Translations under genes and position numbers: made by a program | Notes under the pieces: model-generated | Told to the model about the DNA's origin: nothing | What the model saw: only the letters and a program-made list of their open reading frames with translations | Databases searched by the model: none | Assembly (NCBI GenBank): GCA_937997485.1 | Contig: CALKTH010000029.1 | Location: forward strand, 1-62,191 | Direction of reading: 5' to 3' | Source: an uncultured Acidimicrobiales bacterium | GTDB taxonomy: Bacteria > Actinomycetota > Acidimicrobiia > Acidimicrobiales > SZUA-35 | DNA length: 62,191 bases | Part shown: one piece after another, positions 52,780 to 60,274 of the stretch | How positions within the stretch are numbered: position 1 is the stretch's first letter | Layout of the letters: each line of letters opens with the position of its first letter

Positions 52780-55713
52780 GTGAGACTGTTTCTATTGGGC
52801 GGCGAGCACCTGATTGAGCAGACTGAGTCGCCCGCACTCTCGGGCCGACGTCAACGCGCCGTGCTCGAGGTTTTGCTTGTGGAGGCCAACCGTCCGGTGC
52901 GCGTCGAGCGACTCATTGACGAACTCTGGCCCGAAGAACCTCCGAAGACAGCCAGGAACAGCGTGCAGCGATTCGTCGCCGACGTTCGCGCTGCCTTGGG
53001 CGCGCATCGAGACCGGCTCGAGACGACGACAGATGGCTACCGACTAGTCTTGGAGGCAGGTGAACTCGATCTCGACGCGGTTCACGAACTGCGGCGCCAG
53101 GCGAAGAGTGCGGATCCGGCGGAGGCTTCGAGTGCGCTTGGTGAAGCACTGGCCCACTTTGGCGACCTGGCTGAGGACGGAGCACTGACGCCAAGCGGAC
53201 GTCTTGCGCGGCTGCGACACCAGGAGCTCCGGCTGAAGATCACCGAAGAATGGGTTGAGTCCGAGCTGGCTCGTGATGGCGGGTCCGAGGCGATGGACGC
53301 CATTGACGACCTCGCCCGTCGCTATCCCTATCGAGAGCAGTTCTGGTCCCAGCTGATGCGAGCCCTCGATGCCCAGGGGCGCAGGGTCGATGCCCTTCGC
53401 GCCTACGAGACCCTGCGGCGGAACCTGGCCGACGACATCGGCGTGCAACCCTCCGCAGCAACCCGCGCCCTGGAAGCACGCCTGCTCTCCGTCGATGAGG
53501 ACAGGACGAGCCCTCGGATTCAGGAGGAGCCGAAGGCGACTGCAGCATCGGATCATCAGATGCAGGAGCTGGAAGCCACTCCAGCTCCCAGCACGCTCGT
53601 TGGGCGCGAAGAAGATCGAGCACGCTTGCTCCACCTCGTTGACGAGCATCGATTGGTCACGGTGACCGGAGCCGGTGGCGTTGGTAAGACCGCACTCGTG
53701 CTCGATCTCGTCGAGAACGCAGCTAGCGAACTTGCAGGCGCCGCGGTCGTGCGGTTGGCCGAAACGGCCACAAGCGAGCGGTTCTCCGACGTCATCGCCA
53801 CCGAGCTCGGCCTCACTCCGGAAGGCAATACGGCTGCTGCGGTGATTGACGAGATCGTTGATCACCTCATCCGCACTGAGCAGCCGATCGTGCTGGACAA
53901 CGCGGAACACGTGGTGGCAGCGGCGTCGTCCTTCGTCGAGCGACTCCTGAACGAAACCCAGTGCCGAATCGTGGTGACCTCTCGCCAGCCGCTCGGTGTC
54001 GCGGCCGAGAAGCTCTTGGGCCTCGACGGCCTTGAACTGCCGGACCCTTTGCGACCCGGCCAATCAGACTCGGAGACGCTGTTCCTCCGTCGAGCAGCCG
54101 CACAGGGAATCGACGACATTGCTGCTGGCCCGCTGGCATCGATTTGTGATCGGTTGGATGGTTCACCTCTCGCTATCGAGCTCGCCGCTGCGCAGCTGGC
54201 GCACCTCGGAGTTCACGATCTTGCCGATCGGCTCGACTCGGCGGTGGACGCTGCGGCGCCGGAGGGCGAGCGGCATTCCTCGCTCGATCAGATGATTCGC
54301 TGGTCGTGGGATCTGCTCAGCGAGCCCGAGCGAGCGCTGTTGCAACTGCTTGCGGTTTTTCACGGGCGTCTGGCGACGACGGCGATTGAAGAGCTTCGGC
54401 CGCAGGCGCTTCCCCTCGTCTCTGGTCTCGTAGGGAAACACCTGGTGGCCGCGGAACGTGACGATGGGCGCCGCTACTTCTCGGTCTCGAGCTCCGTGCG
54501 GCGGTTTGCCACACGGGAGGCAGATCGATTGGGTGTGCTTGCCGACTTGCGCGATGCGCATGCCGGGCACGTCCTTGCGCATATGCGTCAGTGGTCTCAC
54601 GCCGAGTCGAACTCGTGGCTCGATGTGATCGACGAGGTGGCCCGCTATGCCCGGGAGTACGCGCCGGCGTTGGAATGGCTTGACGAGCGCGGCCGCCACG
54701 ACGACGTCATCGATCTGGCCACGCGGGTGACGGGCTTGTGGGCTCGACGAGGACCAGGAGCCGACCTGGACAACTGGTCGAGACGTGTGCTCGACCTGGT
54801 GCGAGTTGCGCGCCATGCCGGGTCGCTCGAACACGAAGTGGAATCTGCGGCGACGGTCATGGCGCTCGAAGCTCGCTTCCGGCTCGGCGACTACGGACGA
54901 ATGGTTCGCTACGGCGAACGGCTCGTAGCGATCGAAGAGCGCCAGCCGACGGATCTGGGGACTGGGTTGCTCGGCTTCTACGGCACGGCCATGTACACCT
55001 TTTCCCTCGATTCCAAGTCTCGAGTCCTGGTCGAACAGGCCGTTGAGCGGGCCCGTGACACCGAAACCACAGATCTCAACGTGGCCCAGACATTGATGTG
55101 GCGAGGCTCGTGCGAGCTCATGAACCGGGAGTACGGGGCGGCGACGAAGACGTTCACGTCGGTCTTGCGACGCACCGATCGACCGTCGGGAACAGTGCTT
55201 TGGTCCGAGCTCGGCCGAGTGGTAGCACTCCAGTTGGATGACCGAAGGCGCGAGGCCAAAGAGGCCATCGGGCGACTGATCAGCCGAGCCGGCCAGAGCA
55301 TCTGGAGCGACACGATCGAGGTGGTGGCCGCAGTCATCGCCGCCGATGAAGGCGACGTGGAAGGGGCTCGTCAACGATTGGTGGCCGCGGCCCGACGCAA
55401 CATGGGACACACCCGCCTCATGGCTCGAGACGACTTTCAGATCGCCTTCGGGCTTGTCGCTGCAGCGGGCGGCGAGGAAAAGCTGGCAGCCGAATTGCTC
55501 GACGACGCCATGGGACAAACGCCCGTCACCGCCACCCTGCTCATGCATCATCAGTTCCCGGATTCGATGAGCGACGAAGAGTGGCGATCGGTTTGGTCAG
55601 GCCAATACGAGCGGCGACTCCACTCAGCGATGGTCCGATATAGCGGCCACATCCCGAGTGTCGACGAAGCGCTGGCTCGATGGTGGCCAGAATTTGTCGA
55701 CAAAGAGCCCTGA
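52780..55713 (+). CDS. SARP-type regulator with BTAD, NB-ARC/AAA and TPR domains (AfsR-like)
   Basis: 977 residues from GTG 52780. The N-terminal OmpR-type winged helix (residues 1-90, with RVERLIDELWPEEPPKTARN) is followed by the BTAD domain (95-240, ending in AYETLRRNLADDIGVQPSAA), an NB-ARC-like ATPase with P-loop GAGGVGKT at 297-304, IVLDNAEHVV and CRIVVTSRQPLGVAAEKLLG, and a helical TPR-like C-terminus (FRLGDYGRMVRYGERLVAIE). This is AfsR/SARP architecture, activators that bind direct repeats on one face of DNA next to -10 boxes. Six spaced CTCAR repeats lie immediately downstream, before the peptide and DUF2236 genes. Confidence 0.93.
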   Translation: MRLFLLGGEHLIEQTESPALSGRRQRAVLEVLLVEANRPVRVERLIDELWPEEPPKTARNSVQRFVADVRAALGAHRDRLETTTDGYRLVLEAGELDLDAVHELRRQAKSADPAEASSALGEALAHFGDLAEDGALTPSGRLARLRHQELRLKITEEWVESELARDGGSEAMDAIDDLARRYPYREQFWSQLMRALDAQGRRVDALRAYETLRRNLADDIGVQPSAATRALEARLLSVDEDRTSPRIQEEPKATAASDHQMQELEATPAPSTLVGREEDRARLLHLVDEHRLVTVTGAGGVGKTALVLDLVENAASELAGAAVVRLAETATSERFSDVIATELGLTPEGNTAAAVIDEIVDHLIRTEQPIVLDNAEHVVAAASSFVERLLNETQCRIVVTSRQPLGVAAEKLLGLDGLELPDPLRPGQSDSETLFLRRAAAQGIDDIAAGPLASICDRLDGSPLAIELAAAQLAHLGVHDLADRLDSAVDAAAPEGERHSSLDQMIRWSWDLLSEPERALLQLLAVFHGRLATTAIEELRPQALPLVSGLVGKHLVAAERDDGRRYFSVSSSVRRFATREADRLGVLADLRDAHAGHVLAHMRQWSHAESNSWLDVIDEVARYAREYAPALEWLDERGRHDDVIDLATRVTGLWARRGPGADLDNWSRRVLDLVRVARHAGSLEHEVESAATVMALEARFRLGDYGRMVRYGERLVAIEERQPTDLGTGLLGFYGTAMYTFSLDSKSRVLVEQAVERARDTETTDLNVAQTLMWRGSCELMNREYGAATKTFTSVLRRTDRPSGTVLWSELGRVVALQLDDRRREAKEAIGRLISRAGQSIWSDTIEVVAAVIAADEGDVEGARQRLVAAARRNMGHTRLMARDDFQIAFGLVAAAGGEEKLAAELLDDAMGQTPVTATLLMHHQFPDSMSDEEWRSVWSGQYERRLHSAMVRYSGHIPSVDEALARWWPEFVDKEP

Positions 55714-55759
55714 GTCTTCGTCAGCTCTCTGACCAGGTGAAACGAGACGCGGGGCCGGT

Positions 55760-55823
55760 GCTCAGACGCGGACTCAGGCGTTTACTCAGCGACCACTCAG
55801 CGCCGCTCAGTAGTCACTCAAGC
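55760..55823 (+). promoter_or_regulatory. Six phased CTCAR repeats, candidate SARP operator
   Basis: CTCAG or CTCAA starts at 55761, 55773, 55785, 55796, 55806 and 55817, i.e. spacings of 12, 12, 11, 10 and 11 bp, one per DNA turn. Four of the six are preceded by A. The last heptamer (CTCAAGC) ends at 55823, and a possible -10 (CATTGT, 55832-55837) follows after 8 bp, the distance known for SARP-activated promoters. The neighbouring upstream gene encodes a SARP. Confidence 0.8.
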
Positions 55824-55884
55824 GGGGAAGTCATTGTTTGACCCATCGACCGAACGGCGGTCGAAGGAACCAAGGAATGCACTC

Positions 55885-56043
55885 ATGTCTCGCCCCAACA
55901 CCTCCCGCACTGCCACCAAGTTCAACGCCAACCCTCGCAACAACAGCATCGCTTTCCAGATGCGTGAGCTGATGGGGCCCGGTCTCCAGGTTGCCACCAG
56001 CCTCGACCGCGGCTTCCGCCGCTCCGCTCGACACAGCCTCTAA
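55885..56043 (+). CDS. 52-residue basic peptide between SARP and DUF2236 genes
   Basis: ATG 55885 to TAA 56043, with AAGGA at 55872-55876 eight bases upstream; an in-frame TTG at 55834 falls in the promoter. The peptide starts MSRPNTSRTATKFNANPRNN and ends FRRSARHSL: rich in Arg, Asn and Ser, without Cys or Trp, with one hydrophobic stretch (IAFQMRELMGPGLQVATSL). It sits between the candidate SARP operator and a DUF2236 gene 15 bases later. It may be a small regulator, a partner or a precursor peptide; I recognise no family. Confidence 0.6.
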   Translation: MSRPNTSRTATKFNANPRNNSIAFQMRELMGPGLQVATSLDRGFRRSARHSL

Positions 56044-56058
56044 CCCCTCGGAGTTCAG

Positions 56059-57225
56059 ATGACGGCCAGGTGGAACAACCAACAACTGGACGAGGCTCGG
56101 TATCGAGCCGATCCCCTTGCAGACGATGCGGTTGCGTTGTTCATGCGTCACCTGGAGGAGGACGACCCGAGCCGTCTGTTTCACCGGCTTGTGAGTGAGT
56201 TGAGGGTTGAGATCGAGGACGCCGACCCTGCGATTCAGGCGTACCTCGCCAAGGTTCGCGAAGTACCTGCGTGGGCTGATCAACAGCAGATCACACGAGC
56301 CCAGCGGTTCTTTGCCGACTTCCTCACGCATCACTTCGCGATGCTCTTCTTGGCGTCGCTCCCCTCGGCGTACGCCAGTGCAAAAGGTGCGCATCCGCTC
56401 ATTCTCACTGCGCAGCTCACCCAACAGGTTCGCCGCCGTCTGAACGAGACGTCGCAGTTCGTGATGGACGTCAACACCACTGGAGCGTTCGAAGAAGACG
56501 GCATTGCGATTGACCGGATCGCCCACATTCGACTGATGCATGCCGCTGTCCGGTGGCTCATTGCCAACGACCCGAAGCACTACACCCGCGATGTCGGAGA
56601 TCCCAGGGTCGCCCACACCCCTCCCATCTGGGCCAGAACGTGGGGCGTGCCCATCAATCAGGAAGATCTTGCCGGCACGTTCCTGACCTTCACCACCGTG
56701 GTCTTCAATGGATTCGACCGTTGTGGAGTGGTCAGCGCTGCCGAGGATCGCGAGGCCTACTTCCATCTCTGGCGGGTGATTGCCACCATGCTCGGCATCG
56801 ACGCTGAGTACATCCCCGACACGATCGAGTCAGCCGAGAAGCTGCAGGCCCTGATCTGGGAACGACAGCACCGTCACAATGCCGCTGGTGTCGAGCTGGA
56901 ACGAGCGCTGCTCCATGCGGCCAACGAGCATTCCGGCCGTTGGCTGTCCTGGCTGTTTCCCACGATGTCGAGAGTGGTGCTCGATCCCGGCGTTGCGGAC
57001 ATGGTCGATGTGCCGGCCTCGACCCTTGCGTCCCGCCTCGCCGTCGGCCTGTTGGAGAAGGCGACGACCGTGTGGTCGCTACTGAAGAGGGAAGACCGAC
57101 CACTGGCCAACTTCCTGGGCCACATCGGGAGCAACTTGATGGAGGGAAGTCTGGCTGAAGATCGTCACGGGAGATCGGTTCCGTTCTCCGTGCCCACCTC
57201 GCTTGTTGCTGATTCCCACAGCTGA
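56059..57225 (+). CDS. DUF2236 (MpaB/Lcp-like) oxygenase-family protein
   Basis: 388 residues from ATG 56059, with GGAG five bases upstream. The DUF2236 pattern is recognisable: HHFAMLFLASLPSAYASAKG, the helix with RRLNETSQFVMDVNTTGAFE, RIAHIRLMHAAVRWLIANDP (with a conserved Arg/His), GVPINQEDLAGTFLTFTTVV and EAYFHLWRVIATMLGIDAEY. The family includes the haem-dependent latex-clearing oxygenase Lcp and fungal MpaB, which cleave isoprenoid chains; most members are uncharacterised. With the peptide gene it forms a two-gene unit under the CTCAR repeats. Confidence 0.85.
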   Translation: MTARWNNQQLDEARYRADPLADDAVALFMRHLEEDDPSRLFHRLVSELRVEIEDADPAIQAYLAKVREVPAWADQQQITRAQRFFADFLTHHFAMLFLASLPSAYASAKGAHPLILTAQLTQQVRRRLNETSQFVMDVNTTGAFEEDGIAIDRIAHIRLMHAAVRWLIANDPKHYTRDVGDPRVAHTPPIWARTWGVPINQEDLAGTFLTFTTVVFNGFDRCGVVSAAEDREAYFHLWRVIATMLGIDAEYIPDTIESAEKLQALIWERQHRHNAAGVELERALLHAANEHSGRWLSWLFPTMSRVVLDPGVADMVDVPASTLASRLAVGLLEKATTVWSLLKREDRPLANFLGHIGSNLMEGSLAEDRHGRSVPFSVPTSLVADSHS

Positions 57226-57235
57226 GAGCGAGTCC

Positions 57236-57271
57236 GCCGTCGAGCGCGTTGTTTGGATCGCGCTCGACGGC
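57236..57271. terminator. Terminator between DUF2236 and anti-sigma genes
   Basis: Perfect 13-bp stem GCCGTCGAGCGCG / CGCGCTCGACGGC with a 10-nt loop TTGTTTGGAT, between convergent genes. Confidence 0.85.
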
Positions 57272-57304
57272 AAATCCTTGTGAGCGAGGGCTGACCGGAG
57301 GGTT

Positions 57305-57997
57305 TCAGCCCTCGCACACATCGAGCGTTGCGAAGTCCGGAAGCGCACCGTCGATCGCCTCGATCGTGGTCTGCCGGAACTCGGCCCCGCATGGCGCGGC
57401 ATAGCTGACTGATGCCAACCCGCCAGCTCCTTCGCACACGTCGATGCCGTTGACGACATCGTCGATGTCATCGGTGCTCTCAACTCCAAGATCGAGCTCG
57501 ATGGGCTCGTCGCCGTTGGTGCAGCTGATCCGCACGCCGACCAGGTTCTCGTCGAGCGCGTCGCCGGGGTCGGTTTCGGTCGGCGTCACACCGGTGTCGT
57601 CCTCGTTCAGGTCGATGTCGTCGGCGAGGGTCGTCGTTGGTTGTTCTGTGGTCTCGCGAGCTGTCGTTGATGGCGCATCGGTCGTCGTTGGCGCGGGCGC
57701 TGTTGTGTCGGCCGGCGTGATGACGCTGATGTCATCGCCGTTGCGTGAAATGGCGGCCCAGCCACCGATGGCCACGATGGCGACAGCTGCGGTGGCCAGG
57801 ACCATGAGGCCACGTTGATTGTTCTTGAACATGTCGAAGATTCCTTGTCGTTCTCGGAGTGAGGGGTCCGGCTCGAGCGTCCAGAAGGGGCGGGGCTCGG
57901 GTGCAGCTGTCACCCGTTCCTCGACCGCCTGCTTGAACAGGGCATCCACGGGGTCGTGTGATCGGTCGTTGTCGTGGCCATTGATGTGGTCAGTCAT
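57305..57997 (-). CDS. Anti-sigma-factor-like membrane protein
   Basis: 230 residues from ATG 57997, overlapping the ECF sigma stop by 8 bp. The N-terminal 60 residues are hydrophilic cytoplasmic sequence (DPVDALFKQAVEERV), then one membrane helix (GLMVLATAAVAIVAIGGWAA), a Thr/Pro/Asp-rich spacer and an external domain with paired Cys (RISCTNGDE, GIDVCEGAGG, YAAPCGAEF, TLDVCEG). Order and overlap mark it as the partner of the ECF sigma factor. No zinc-binding HxxxCxxC motif is seen. Confidence 0.8.
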   Translation of the reverse strand: MTDHINGHDNDRSHDPVDALFKQAVEERVTAAPEPRPFWTLEPDPSLRERQGIFDMFKNNQRGLMVLATAAVAIVAIGGWAAISRNGDDISVITPADTTAPAPTTTDAPSTTARETTEQPTTTLADDIDLNEDDTGVTPTETDPGDALDENLVGVRISCTNGDEPIELDLGVESTDDIDDVVNGIDVCEGAGGLASVSYAAPCGAEFRQTTIEAIDGALPDFATLDVCEG

Positions 57998-58472
57998 TGA
58001 TCAATCCCCTCAAGGTGTCCTTGGCTCGTGCCAGGTGTTTGCGAACACTGCCTTCTGACATGCCGAGTCGTTCCGCAACTTCGGCCCCGGTGAGCTCCTC
58101 CCAGTAGGTGAGGTGCACAACGGAACGTTGGTTGGGACTCAGCACGTCCAACGCCAGCGACAGATCCGGCCCGGGCGCACTCCAATCAGTGGATTGGGCG
58201 CGATCGAGTGCGGTCCGCTGCTCTCGCCGCCAACGACGCCCTTGCGATCGCAGATGCGATCGGGCGGCGTTGCGCACGGCTTGATAGAGATACGCCTGCT
58301 CGTTGTTCGCCCGATCGAGGTCGGGGGAGGAGAAGATCCGCCCCGCCACCGATGCCACCACGTCTTCAGCGTCGGAAGGTCCGACGATGGACGCAGCGAA
58401 GGCAACGAGTGCCTTGGCGTGTTGCTGATACAGGCGCTCAGCTCGCTGACGTTGGTCGATTGCCATGTTCAC
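57990..58472 (-). CDS. ECF-type sigma factor
   Basis: 160 residues from ATG 58472 (ATG 58466 also possible). Region 2 is seen in YQQHAKALVAFAASIVGPSD and EDVVASVAGRIFSS with QAVRNAARSHLRS; region 4 in LSPNQRSVVHLTYWEELTGA and EVAERLGMSEGSVRKHLARA, the -35-binding helix-turn-helix. It overlaps the anti-sigma gene and is likely released from it by an external signal. Target genes are not evident. Confidence 0.92.
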   Translation of the reverse strand: MNMAIDQRQRAERLYQQHAKALVAFAASIVGPSDAEDVVASVAGRIFSSPDLDRANNEQAYLYQAVRNAARSHLRSQGRRWRREQRTALDRAQSTDWSAPGPDLSLALDVLSPNQRSVVHLTYWEELTGAEVAERLGMSEGSVRKHLARAKDTLRGLIND

Positions 58473-58524
58473 TGACCCTTAGACGCCACCGACCGCATCG
58501 ATCCGTGACAAGGAAGTGTGAAAT

Positions 58525-59307
58525 CTATGGATTCTTTGGTTCGGTTGGTGTGCCCTGCCAACGAAGGGCATCAATGAGCCGCTCAAAGAGATTGGTTTGC
58601 TCTCGCGTGAGATCGAGGGCAGCCAGTGCTTGCGTTGCTTCGGCGAACTCGCTCGCAGCCAACGCGTCAGCGAAGCCCTCCACCGCATCGTCGGTCTCGA
58701 TGTTCACGGTCGAGTCTCGAAGGGCCAAGGAGTCCGTGGGCTCGGCGTCAGGATCGGTGTCGTCAGTGGCATCAAGGCCGGCGAACGTTCTGAGGAGTCG
58801 ACGCCAGGCGCCCGAGCTGGAGCGGGTGCCGCCGGGGCCAATGAGGGTGGCATCGACGCTGCCATCCGTTGCACACCACCCTTCACTGGTGCGCCGCATA
58901 TCGACGACCACGGCTCGCTCAATGACGATGTCTTCCGGACGAGCGTCCTTCACGGCGATCGGCGCTGCTTCCAGCACGTCAGCCGGGATGGGTTCGATGA
59001 GTGTGAGGTTCACGTCGTTGAGCAGAAAGCCGGTGAGGCGATCGCCCGACGACTCGAAGAGACCCAGATCGCCAGGGAATGACTGCAGCTGCGCATCACA
59101 CCCGTGGCCGCTCATCGTGCTTGTGGCTTGCTCGCCTGGCTGATCGGTGGGGTTGCCTGGGGTGACCTGGACCTGCAGATCCTCGAGGGCGCCCGACTGT
59201 CTCGATGAGGCGAGGCTCGCGTAAAGAAGTGTCGGCACGCAGAAGAGCACAAAGATGCCGGCGATGAGCTGTGCTGAACCGTCGCCCTGTCCGCCCTTGC
59301 CAGCCAT
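58525..59307 (-). CDS. Membrane-anchored protein of unknown function
   Basis: 260 residues from ATG 59307 (MAGKGGQGDGSAQL). An N-terminal helix, LIAGIFVLFCVPTLLYASLA, is followed by an external region with Cys (GHGCDAQL, GWCATDGS) and a Ser/Asp-rich, helix-prone C-terminus containing EFAEATQALAALDLTREQTN. I recognise no family. It lies 49 bp before the Rpf-like gene on the same strand, read after it, and may be coexpressed. Confidence 0.6.
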   Translation of the reverse strand: MAGKGGQGDGSAQLIAGIFVLFCVPTLLYASLASSRQSGALEDLQVQVTPGNPTDQPGEQATSTMSGHGCDAQLQSFPGDLGLFESSGDRLTGFLLNDVNLTLIEPIPADVLEAAPIAVKDARPEDIVIERAVVVDMRRTSEGWCATDGSVDATLIGPGGTRSSSGAWRRLLRTFAGLDATDDTDPDAEPTDSLALRDSTVNIETDDAVEGFADALAASEFAEATQALAALDLTREQTNLFERLIDALRWQGTPTEPKNP

Positions 59308-59355
59308 GGCGACCAGTGTGCCGCGGATCACCGCCTGTGGCTTGGTCCGTGTTGC

Positions 59356-60123
59356 TCAGTCGACAGGCGTGTCGAGGTACTGACCGCAGAACGGCCATGG
59401 TGAGGAGCCTCGCTCCCGATACAGCCTGGCCGCTCGGAGGTCCTGCTCTTCGGGTGCTGCCGCAGCGGGATCGCCGGCGCCGCCGACCGACTCCCAGGTG
59501 GGAACGTCGAATTGGTACGCACCCCGGTAGCGACCGGTGGCATTCACTGCGGCGTAGTTGCCGCTGGATTCGCAGAAACGAAGCTGGGCCCACTGCTCCG
59601 GTGACGGATCGGGCCGCAAGCCGATGGCCGCACCTGGATCAACCAGCGGATGCGAGTATCCCGGAGGCAGCTCTCGCACGGGTGTGCCGTTGACCTGGAA
59701 GGGATACGCCGTGTTCGGGGGATGCTCTGACCCTGCGGGTGCCTGGACGGCATCCATCGTGAGCATCGCGGCGGGCGAGTGATCCGCGGTCGCAACGTCG
59801 GGCAGCGGCGTGAGCTGGTCCAGTGAGTTCTGGAACGAGGCGAACGCTGGCGCCGTCTGGCCGACTGGCCCGGCTGACACCGGCGCCGCTCCAGCCACGT
59901 CGGTGGCTCCGTCGTTCGGAATCACGATCAGCAACGCAAGGCCGAAACCGGTAGCGAGCCAGGGTCCGAGGAGCGTGGGCGGAGGTGTTCGTGGAGGCTC
60001 AGGCGCGTCGCTCAGCACCGCAGCGTCGCCGGTGGCGAGCCCTGGGTTTGAGACGGTGAATCGAGGTGCGACGAAGGTGTGTCGATCTCGTTCGATGGCG
60101 GCGGGAAGTTGACGTGCTGACAC
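59356..60123 (-). CDS. Resuscitation-promoting-factor-like transglycosylase (Rpf domain)
   Basis: 255 residues from GTG 60123. One membrane/signal helix (LLGPWLATGFGLALLIVIPN) is followed by a long linker, and the C-terminal 70 residues are an Rpf/transglycosylase-like domain: WAQLRFCESSGNYAAVNATG (catalytic Glu in CESSGNY), RYRGAYQFDVPTWESVGG and LYRERGSSPWPFCGQYL. The two cysteines match the Rpf disulfide. It cleaves peptidoglycan glycan strands at growth or resuscitation. The upstream leader holds an imperfect inverted repeat at 60148-60176. Confidence 0.9.
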   Translation of the reverse strand: MSARQLPAAIERDRHTFVAPRFTVSNPGLATGDAAVLSDAPEPPRTPPPTLLGPWLATGFGLALLIVIPNDGATDVAGAAPVSAGPVGQTAPAFASFQNSLDQLTPLPDVATADHSPAAMLTMDAVQAPAGSEHPPNTAYPFQVNGTPVRELPPGYSHPLVDPGAAIGLRPDPSPEQWAQLRFCESSGNYAAVNATGRYRGAYQFDVPTWESVGGAGDPAAAAPEEQDLRAARLYRERGSSPWPFCGQYLDTPVD

Positions 60124-60147
60124 GTGAAGCCCGCACCGTAGACACCC

Positions 60148-60176
60148 ATGTCATCCAGTGACAACTGGACTGACAT
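60148..60176. promoter_or_regulatory. Inverted repeat upstream of the Rpf-like gene
   Basis: ATGTCATCCAGT and ACTGGACTGACAT around GACA, an almost perfect 12-13-bp dyad 25 bp before the start codon; candidate operator or 5'UTR hairpin. Confidence 0.5.
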
Positions 60177-60199
60177 ATCCACCCATGAACGCAGAAAAA

Positions 60200-60237
60200 C
60201 GAGAGACGCACACCAGCCTGCGGGTATGCGTCTCTCG
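60200..60237 (-). terminator. Terminator of the secreted DUF4214 gene
   Basis: Perfect 11-bp arms CGAGAGACGCA / TGCGTCTCTCG, with a run of five A on the plus strand at 60195-60199 (T-run on the minus strand). Confidence 0.85.
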
Positions 60238-60274
60238 CGGTTTCTTTGGTTGTGGGTGGTGTTGGGCCAGCGGT

